NCBI RefSeq assembly: GCF_018499875.1
Contig: NZ_JAHBAY010000027.1
Coordinates: 1 to 46,124 of the forward strand
Direction of reading: 5' to 3'
DNA from: Kineosporia corallincola
Lineage (GTDB): Bacteria; Actinomycetota; Actinomycetes; Actinomycetales; Kineosporiaceae
DNA length: 46,124 nucleotides
Shown: positions 1-6,800 of the stretch, piece after piece
Layout: each line of letters begins with the position of its first letter
How positions within the stretch are numbered: position 1 is the first letter of the stretch
Translations under genes and position numbers: made by a program
The notes under the pieces: model-generated
What the model was told of the DNA's origin: nothing
Database searches by the model: none
What the model saw: the letters and a program-made list of their open reading frames with translations, nothing else

Positions 1-1681
1 CAGCCGCACCTTCGTTCAGGTCATCGTCCGGACGCCGCTGTTCGTCGTCGGCTTCCGGATGCAGCCAGTCAGGTCCCGGACGAGTAGACGCCATCGGACC
101 ACGGGCGACTTCTCTCGCGGTCTCTCGTCGTCCTTGATTCTTTGAAGTCTGCTCTCTGAACAACTTTTCGTCACCCGGTGAGGACGAAGCATCGCTCTCA
201 GCCGTCGGATTTGGCGCGCGATGACGCGGCCCCGCCACAGCCGGGGCATCGCCGTTCGACAATGCCTCGGCGTACCCCCGGATGGTCCGCCGTGCATTCT
301 CGACCACCGCGTCCGGCCGAACGTCCTCCGGATCCTCGTCGAAAACGTCTTGATCGGTGAACATCTGGTTCACGTCGAGATCATCGCCCTGCGCGCCCGG
401 GCCGTCCGACCCCGAACCGCCCGCAGCAACGCGATCACGGTGACCGCCCTCAGGACGCCGCCGTCGGGTCACCCGCAGCCCGAGCAGACCCACGAGGGCC
501 GCGATCAAGCCGTAAACACCCCAATTCGCTTGCCCACCGGCCGGATCGACCCCGGCTTCCGGCGACATGGCCGACGAACCTGATCTTCCGCGGGCGGCAG
601 AGCTCTCGCCTGCCGACGCCCCGGGCGCCCCGGCAGACTCCCCAGGCGAGTTCGTCGACGGGCTGGGTGATGGTGCCGGCCCAACAGAATCCGCCGATGG
701 GACCTCACCTCGCTCCACGGAGCCGGACGACTTCCCCGCGGCGTCAGGCCGATCCCCCTCCGACGTCATGGGGGTGTTCCGGGCACGCCCGCTCGCATGC
801 CGCGCTACGCCCCGGTCCTTCGACCCGTCCGGAAGCGATATCACGTCGCCGGTTTCGATGTGATCGACGTCGGTGATGACCTTGCGGTTGGCCTGCCGGA
901 TCTCGTCGTAGGCCTCGGCGTCACCCAGAAAACGATCGGCCACCGCCCCGAGCTGATCACCGCGGGCGATCCGGTAGAACGGCGTGCTCCCCTGCCCCTG
1001 CGTCGCAGCCGGTTCCGCGATCTGGCCACCCGGTACGAGCACCGTCCAGCCCGGCCTGAGCAGATCGGGAGACCTCATGACGGTGCCGTCCTCCTGACGA
1101 CGGCCCACGTTGAGATCCCAGATCTCGTGCCAGCGCGCCCCGTCCCCGAGATGCCGCTCGGCCAGCCCCCACAACGTCGCCGACGCTCCGCCCTCTCCGA
1201 CCCTGATCTTCGCGACAGAATCTGCCTTTTCGGCCTGACCTTGCCCCGTCCGGTCAGCCGGAACGGCGGCAAGCGAGACGACGGGACCCTGCGTCGCCGC
1301 CAGCGCTGTGGTCGGCACCGACAACGGCGCGAGCAGAAGGCCTGTTATCAAGGATCGCCGACGCAGCGAAAGTCCCGGGATCGCGAAGCCTGTGACCAGA
1401 GCCTGCCGGCCACGCCGCGTCCGCAGGACCGCGCGCACCGCCCCGGCACCGTCGAGCATCAACCCGGCCCACCACACCCACCCGATCAGGACCACCAGCC
1501 GGACGCCGACGGCACCACCCCAGCAGCCGTCGCCGATCAGTTCCCCCACCTCGACGGCGACACCCCAGGGCATCCCCATCATCCGGATCAGCACGACGGG
1601 ACACCCGAGCACCACCCCACACAGCAGAGCCAGCGCCACGACGGCACGCACGAGACCACCGATGCGACTCGCCGCGGCCAT
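1..1681 (-). CDS. LysM-domain membrane protein, C-terminus beyond left edge
   Basis: An open frame starts at ATG 1681 and runs off the left edge without a stop, so at least 560 residues. The N-terminus has two hydrophobic segments (about residues 10-35 and 55-75), then a third that may be signal-like near residue 120. A LysM-like region follows (roughly residues 160-270), with the phrases WGLAERHLGDG, WHEIWDLN and FYRIARGDQLG and repeated LLRPGWTVLVP-type endings. A Pro/Ser/Gly-rich linker leads to another membrane helix (near WGVYGLIAALVGLLGLRV) and an acidic cytoplasmic segment. This layout matches actinobacterial LysM-BTAD membrane proteins linked to Tad pili, and the gene at 9032-11398 has the same plan without LysM. 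I infer a BTAD domain beyond the edge. LysM domains usually bind peptidoglycan; the role here is unknown. Confidence 0.8.
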   Translation of the reverse strand, partial: MAAASRIGGLVRAVVALALLCGVVLGCPVVLIRMMGMPWGVAVEVGELIGDGCWGGAVGVRLVVLIGWVWWAGLMLDGAGAVRAVLRTRRGRQALVTGFAIPGLSLRRRSLITGLLLAPLSVPTTALAATQGPVVSLAAVPADRTGQGQAEKADSVAKIRVGEGGASATLWGLAERHLGDGARWHEIWDLNVGRRQEDGTVMRSPDLLRPGWTVLVPGGQIAEPAATQGQGSTPFYRIARGDQLGAVADRFLGDAEAYDEIRQANRKVITDVDHIETGDVISLPDGSKDRGVARHASGRARNTPMTSEGDRPDAAGKSSGSVERGEVPSADSVGPAPSPSPSTNSPGESAGAPGASAGESSAARGRSGSSAMSPEAGVDPAGGQANWGVYGLIAALVGLLGLRVTRRRRPEGGHRDRVAAGGSGSDGPGAQGDDLDVNQMFTDQDVFDEDPEDVRPDAVVENARRTIRGYAEALSNGDAPAVAGPRHRAPNPTAESDASSSPGDEKLFREQTSKNQGRRETAREVARGPMASTRPGPDWLHPEADDEQRRPDDDLNEGAA

Positions 1682-1833
1682 CACGCCACCGCCCCGTCGA
1701 ACAGGACGACGAGCGACGTTGTGTCAGGAGCTGCACTCCACTCGAACATGACCCGGTCCCCTGCGCTCGCTGCTGGTTGACGTCCGTCAGCCCACTGCGG
1801 GCACCGTCCACAACGCGTTCCACGGTGAGACAT
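1681..1833 (-). CDS. Small hypothetical protein coupled to the LysM gene
   Basis: A 50-codon frame starts at ATG 1833 and stops at 1681-1683. The stop shares bases with the LysM start codon (TGATG), the usual sign of translational coupling. The peptide has an early CGRC motif, which could be half of a metal-binding site, and ends in a hydrophobic run (TSLVVLFDG). Codon use looks convincing in the second half and poor in the first, so it may be the surviving 3' end of a longer gene. No family recognised and the ribosome binding site is weak. Confidence 0.35.
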   Translation of the reverse strand: MSHRGTRCGRCPQWADGRQPAASAGDRVMFEWSAAPDTTSLVVLFDGAVA

Positions 1834-2049
1834 CTGGTGCCTGTCATGACGCTGGCGACGCGAGGGGCGGCAGCCGTGACCTCGAGGTCCGGATCCGCGA
1901 ACTGGAAACGTCGCGGACGGTTGCCGCCCGGTATCCCGGGCACATCAAAATCCCTGGTCCGACGGCAATGGCCGGATGTCGCGATCCCTGCAGATCGCTG
2001 CCGCGAAAGGCTGAGCCGCAGCGCAGGCTTGAGAATCTTCTCGGCCTCC

Positions 2050-2229
2050 TTGACCGGCACGGCTACCAACCCCAGCCAGCGAGTCGACCACCTGGTCGTG
2101 ACGAACAACGGCAGACTGATCGACCGGACAGGCAATGCCCTCGCGCCCGGATCCAGTCCGAAGGACAACTGGTCAGCCCACATTCCGCTTGACAAGTGGC
2201 AGACCTGGAGGGCCTGGAATGCCCCTTAA
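2050..2229 (+). pseudogene. Orphan C-terminal tail of a polymorphic toxin (candidate)
   Basis: The frame ending at TAA 2227-2229 encodes about 59 residues containing VDHLVV, NGRLIDRTGNAL and SAHIPLDKW, and finishing WRAWNAP. A compact ending of the type HIPL..W..W..WN.P is something I associate with C-terminal toxin modules of secreted RHS or pretoxin proteins; this is recall, not a search. The stop overlaps the next gene's start (ATG 2219), as toxin-immunity pairs often do. No N-terminal secretion or repeat part is visible upstream; sequence from 1834 to 2049 gives no convincing gene on either strand. The upstream limit is approximate (a TTG at 2050). Confidence 0.4.
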
Positions 2230-2554
2230 GAAGACAGACCTCTCTACACCCTGGATTCGCGACGAGCTCATGATCCATCTGACCCGGCTCTCCGATGCCA
2301 GCTGGCTAGCCACAGCCACAGCAGATAACAACGAGGAGCTCTACGAAACGCTGAACTTTCTTGACGACTTCGCCATCCTCGACAATCCAGATCTGCAAGT
2401 GGGCTACTTCTTGATCAATCACAACGAGGCACAGACACTCATGCAGCTCGATGTGGCGCTAAATCAAGCCTTAGGCCACAAGGACAGGCACTTGTGGGAG
2501 CCAGTCTCGCTGGCGGCCCGCTCGGCTGCCTCGCTGATGGCCGCGAGCCCCTAG
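2219..2554 (+). CDS. SCO4402-like protein, candidate immunity protein
   Basis: The gene encodes 111 aa from ATG 2219, inside the last codons of the toxin-like tail. It opens with PWIRDEL, continues with LYETLNFLDD and NPDLQVGY, then a Leu-rich helix (QLDVALNQAL) and an Ala-rich C-terminal helix. This order matches the small soluble actinobacterial family named after SCO4402, whose function is not established. Its overlap with a toxin-like C-terminus suggests an immunity role, but that is inference from position. It reads opposite to the large RHS gene, so it is not a simple downstream cassette of it. Confidence 0.6.
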   Translation: MPLKKTDLSTPWIRDELMIHLTRLSDASWLATATADNNEELYETLNFLDDFAILDNPDLQVGYFLINHNEAQTLMQLDVALNQALGHKDRHLWEPVSLAARSAASLMAASP

Positions 2555-2667
2555 GTCCCGCTCAGCAGTCGTCGAGATCAACAGGCAGCAGGTCACCCTC
2601 GAACCCAAACTCACCCAAACCATCCACGACTTCGTCCGGCGACTCCAAGGTGGTCACTAAAAAGCGA

Positions 2668-3362
2668 GACGCCCGTTCTACGCCGCGATCGGCGTTGACC
2701 TGCGCGGACACCGCGACGTCCTCGGCGTGTGGGCCGGCACCCCCGGCGCCGGGGAATCCTCGAAGTTCTGGATCTCGATCCTGACCGAGCTCAAGAACCG
2801 AGGCGTCGCCGACATCTTCTACCTGGTCTGCGACGGACTGAAAGGCATGCCCGAGAGCGTCGGTGCGGTCTACCCGGAAACCATCGTCCAGACCTGCCTC
2901 GTGCATCTCATCAGGAATACCTTCAAGTACTCCTCCAAGCGCTACTGGCCCGAAATCGCCCGCGACCTGAAACCAGTCTACACAGCCGCGAACGCCTCCG
3001 CCGCGCAGGACGCATTCGATTCCTTCGACGAGAAACGGGGCACCCGATATCCAGCCATCTCCTCTCTCTGGCGATCGGCGTGGGACAACTTCGTCCCGTT
3101 CCTGGACCTGGACATCGAGATCCGCCACCTTCTCAGTTCCACGAACGCGATCGAATCCCTGAACGCACGATTCCGGAAATCAATCGACGCGCGAGGACAC
3201 TTCCCGACCGAACAGGCGGCCCTGAAAGTTCTCTACCTGACCGTACGGTCCCTCGACCCGAAAGGCACCGGACAACTACGCTGGATGATGCGCTGGAAGC
3301 CAGTCCTCAACGTTATCGGCGTGTCATTCCGAGACCGCATGCCCGACGCTGATAATCTTTAA
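2668..3362 (+). pseudogene. IS256-family transposase, 5'-truncated
   Basis: From about 2668 the frame reads RPFYAAIGVDLRGHRDVLG, then EGSS-type spacing to FYLVCDGLKGMPESV, a CLVHLIRNT segment, and the conserved end SSTNAIESLNARFRK. It stops at 3360-3362. These match the second half of IS256/Mutator transposases. The second catalytic Asp (in CDGLKG) and the catalytic Glu (in NAIESLN) are present, but the N-terminal half with the first Asp is missing. A stop codon (TAA near 2662) lies in frame just before the homology. About 230 residues remain of the usual 400 or so, so it should be inactive. Confidence 0.88.
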
Positions 3363-3370
3363 TTATTCGC

Positions 3371-3406
3371 ACCACCAGTTACACAACTGGGCGGCACAGA
3401 ACCGGG
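3371..3406 (+). repeat. Probable right-end region of the IS256-type element
   Basis: Directly after the transposase stop lies an inverted repeat (CCAGTT 3375-3380, spacer ACAC, AACTGG 3385-3390) followed by GGCACAGAACC. IS256-family ends often carry a GGTTCTGTG-like sequence, which is what this reads on the other strand, so I place the element's right tip at about 3402. No matching left tip is visible, consistent with truncation. Confidence 0.4.
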
Positions 3407-3420
3407 GCCGATTCAGTTGC

Positions 3421-3475
3421 GGTTGCGGTGACCATGGCGCGCACGTTGTCCAGGCTATTCATGAATAGCTAGCAC
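3421..3475 (-). repeat. Duplicated fragment of the RHS core coding sequence
   Basis: About 55 bases repeat the same-orientation stretch 4278-4332 inside the RHS gene with only a handful of differences. The copied part encodes the FMDNLDNVRAMVTAT region of the RHS core. Here the frame has a stop (TAG) and reads FMNSLDNVRAMVTAT. It abuts the IS256 right end. It is the visible remnant of a second RHS 3' end, lost by recombination or IS activity. Confidence 0.8.
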
Positions 3476-3514
3476 TTTTAGCCCGCACCGTCTAAAGCAG
3501 CCCTATCGATTTCA

Positions 3515-3530
3515 CGCCAGAGCTCTGGCG
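3515..3530. repeat. Perfect 16-bp palindrome
   Basis: CGCCAGAGCTCTGGCG is a perfect palindrome in the non-coding gap between the RHS scrap and the 56-aa gene. Function unknown; it may be a protein-binding site or part of an old element end. Confidence 0.6.
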
Positions 3531-3556
3531 AGCCTAACCCAAGAATGATCGATGCT

Positions 3557-3595
3557 AAGAGGGGGAGATGCTCGTAGATAAGCATCCCCCCTCTT
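3557..3595 (-). terminator. Hairpin, probable terminator of the RHS transcript
   Basis: A long stem pairs AAGAGGGGGAGATGCT (3557-3572) with AGCATCCCCCCTCTT (3581-3595) around an 8-base loop, with one unpaired base. It lies just downstream of the 56-aa gene that follows the RHS gene. No clear U-run follows in either direction, so the terminator role is inferred from stem strength and place. Confidence 0.55.
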
Positions 3596-3617
3596 GCTAG
3601 ACTATATTAGCGAGTGA

Positions 3618-3788
3618 CTACTTATTACGCATCCCCCTCATTCGAATACGCATGACCGCCGAAACTATTAGGAGCGTCGCGGCCGCGATGCCCATAATTC
3701 GCAGCAGGGAACTCTCGGCGCTGAGGGCAGATACCAGGAACGCTAACCCAGCTGCAGCGAGTAAGCCCAGTGCAATTTTTTCCCTCAT
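3618..3788 (-). CDS. 56-aa two-helix membrane protein downstream of the RHS gene
   Basis: ATG 3788 follows GGAGAAG, a good ribosome binding site, and the stop is at 3618-3620. The protein opens MREKIALGLLAAAG, has two hydrophobic helices (about residues 5-20 and 31-47) separated by a short polar turn (SAESS), and ends in a basic tail (MRIRMRGMRNK). It starts 33 bases after the RHS gene stops, on the same strand, so it is very likely cotranscribed. The position is that of an immunity gene in polymorphic-toxin loci. Because the RHS tail is itself hydrophobic, a membrane-embedded immunity protein is plausible. No family recognised. Confidence 0.6.
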   Translation of the reverse strand: MREKIALGLLAAAGLAFLVSALSAESSLLRIMGIAAATLLIVSAVMRIRMRGMRNK

Positions 3789-3821
3789 TCTTCTCCTTTG
3801 CAGTCGGTATTAGAAGATTTA

Positions 3822-6800
3822 TTAGCTGTAGTAGTTCCACCCCGCAGATTCACACGAACCAAGAGTTAGGAAGGCACCCATTCCAACGCCGCCCCAAAAG
3901 ATTGAACCGGCAAGCAGTCCCGCGGGCGGTGCCGCCACCAAAAGACTGGCCCCGGCAAGACCTAGGGCAACCATGCCTGCGATACAGCCAACCTTTGGGC
4001 TTTGAAGAGCGTCTCCCAACCAAGAAGTTCCTGCGGGATCTCTATGAGAGCTTGGGCATCCACCGGCGTACAAATAGGGGTGAGCCTCCTGCTTTGTGGG
4101 ATCAGGCTGAGTGAAACGACCACTGGTTGTGTCATAGAATCGGGCACCCGTTTTTACAAGGCCCGTTACCGCGTCGGTGTAGCCGCCGCCGTACCGATAC
4201 GGCTGACTCAGCGATCCACTGCTGGCGGTGATGACCCCGTACGCAGAGTACGTATATGCAACTTCGGGCGCCCCTCCGGTTGCGGTGACCATTGCGCGCA
4301 CGTTGTCCAGGTTATCCATGAATGGGTAGTACTCGCTCGTTGAGGTGTCAGTTGGGCCGACGCGGATGGCCAGGAGCTTGCCGTCGGGGTCGCGGACGGT
4401 CCAGGTAGTGGTGCCGCCGGTCTTGGACCACGCGGGTGCGGGTGACAGGGGTGAGGCCATGAAGGTGGTGGTGCCGGAGGTGAGGCGGTTGCCGTTGCCG
4501 GTGCCGGCGTAGGTCTGGCCGGTGGTGGTGCCTCCGGTGGGGGTGAAGCTGGTGGCCTGGTCGCGGTCGCCGTAGGTGGTGGTGCGGCCGGTGGCGGACT
4601 TGGCGGTGGTCTCGTTGCCGTTGGCGTCGTAGGTGAATCCGGTGCCGGTCAGCGTGGCTCCGGTGGGGGTGGTGCCGGTGGCGCCGGTGAGCTGGTTGGC
4701 GGTGTTGTAGGTGTAGGTCGCGGCCGGGTTGGTGGTGGAGCAGGTGGCGTCGGCGGCGGTGTAGTACTTGGTGCGGTTGCCGGCGGCGCTGTAGCAGAAC
4801 GCCTCGTAGGTGGTGGCGCTCTCGCCGCCGATGGGGGTGGTCGAGGCGATGCTCAGGCGGTCCTGGCCGTCATGGGTGTAGGTGGTCTTCTTGCTGGTGA
4901 CGGCGTCGGTGACCGAGTTGACCAGGCCGGTGTCCTTGCTGGCCTCGGTGTAGGAGTAGGTGAGGTTCAGCTGAGTCGTGGCGCCGGTCTTGGCCACGAT
5001 CTGCTTGATCCGGCCGGAGTCGTCCAGCGTGTTGGCCTGCACGCTGGTGCCGCCGGGATACTTCGTGCCGGTGCGGCGTCCGTCGTCGTCGACCTGCAAC
5101 AGGATGCAACCGGTGTCCTCGTCACCCGGTGCGGCATAGGTCAGGCCGGCGCAGTTGCCGCCGGGCATCTGCACCCAGGTGAGCTGGTCGGCGTCGTTGT
5201 AGCCGTAGGTGACGATGCCGCCACCGTCGTTGTAGACCTTGAGGTTGGAGGCCTTGTCGTAGGACAGGGACGCGACACCCTCGGGGGCGGACACGGCGGT
5301 CAGGCGGCCCAGGTCGTCACGGCCGTAGTCGGTGAGCCGGGTGACGGCTCCGGTGGCGCTCTGTTCTTTGACCGAGCGCAGCCAGCCATTGTTGTTGCCG
5401 GTGTTGTCGCCTCCGTAGTGGGAGGACTCGGTGGACCCGTCGGCGTGCTGGACGTAGATCAGGCGGTCCAGGGCGTCGTAGCCGTAGTAGGTTTCCTGGC
5501 CCTTGCCGTCGGTGAGGGTCTGGAGCCGGGAAAGGCCGTCGTAGGTGTAGGTCTGGTTGGCCAGGCTGCCACCCGAGGGCGGGATCGTGGTGACCAGTTC
5601 ACCCTTGTCGTTGTACCGGTAGGCCGTGCGGTGGCCACCGGTGGCTGCCCGGCTGCTGCCTTTGACGTACTCGGCGTCACGGGTCTCGCACAGTGCGCCG
5701 GCCTTGGTCGCGGTCGGGGTGCTGCCGGGCCCGCAGTGCACGACGTCGCCGTAGGCGGGGTCGGTATCACCCTCGTAGAGGCTGACGGTCGTGGAGCCGT
5801 CGGCCTTCTTCTCGCTGGCCCGGTTACCACCGGTGTTGTACGTGTAGGTCGTGGCGTTGCCGCGGCTGTCGGTCTGCTTGGTCGGGTTGTATAGGCTGGC
5901 GCCCGTGCCGTAGGAGTTGATCGTCATCCCGGCCCCGGTCGGGATCTTCGTGGACGTCATCCGGTAGGTGTCACCGGCGCTCTCGTAGTCGCTGGTCGCC
6001 GTCTGCGTACCACCGCCGGTCGCGCCCGTGGTGGAGGCGACGTCGTCGTTCGGGGAGTAAGTCTTGGACACGCTCTTGCCCAGGGCGTTCTTGGCCTTGG
6101 AGACCAGACCTCGCCCGTTGGCGGTGTATTCGGTGGTGTGCCCGTTGGGATCGGTGACCGTGTTCGTGGCCGTCGGCTTGCCTTCAGAGTCGCGGGTGTA
6201 GTCGCCGTAGGAGAACGTCCAGACCGAATCCCCGCCGGCGGCGCTGTTCTTGCGGGTCAGCTTCGTGATCCGCCCCTGCGCGTCGTACTGCATCTCGGTA
6301 CGCAGGTCCTCGGTCGTCACGACCGCCGTCACCCGGTGCGCCGAGTCGTACTCGTACCTCACCGTGCCGCCGGCGGCGTCCGTGACGGACTCCAGCTGGT
6401 TGCCGGTGATGCTGTAAACGATCTGACGGTCGGAGGAATCGGTGATGAAGTCGTTGAAGTACCCCGAGTAGTTCGTCACCTCAATCTCCCGCCCACGGGT
6501 GTCGGTGACCGACCTCAGGATCAGCGTGCCGTCGATCTGGGAGCGCGCGGAGGCGTCGTAGGTGAAGGTGATCTTGTTGCCGTTCCTGTCCGTCACCGAC
6601 TCCAGTGCGTAGATCTGGTCGGTGTCGGTGCCGATGTTCTTGAACAGTTCCTTGGTCTGGCTCGTGCGGTCGGTCAGGCTGTAGTGGCTGGAGTCAGGGA
6701 CGGCCAGGTCCTTGTCCAGGCCCTTGGGCCGGATCCACGTGTTCGAGACGTTCTTGTTGCGCAGGTAGGTCCACTGCCCGCCGGAACCGTCTCGGTAGAA

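Noticed and set aside
1254-2195. A 313-codon minus-strand frame upstream of and across the LysM gene
   Set aside because: Its left half is out of frame with the LysM gene and is a shadow; the right half shows no family motif, and the alternative frames (50-aa ORF, plus-strand toxin tail) read better.
2562-2664. A protein-like minus-strand peptide beside the IS256 remnant
   Set aside because: The plus-strand frame over the same bases is equally good; neither has a family match or a clear start, so no gene is called in 2555-2667.
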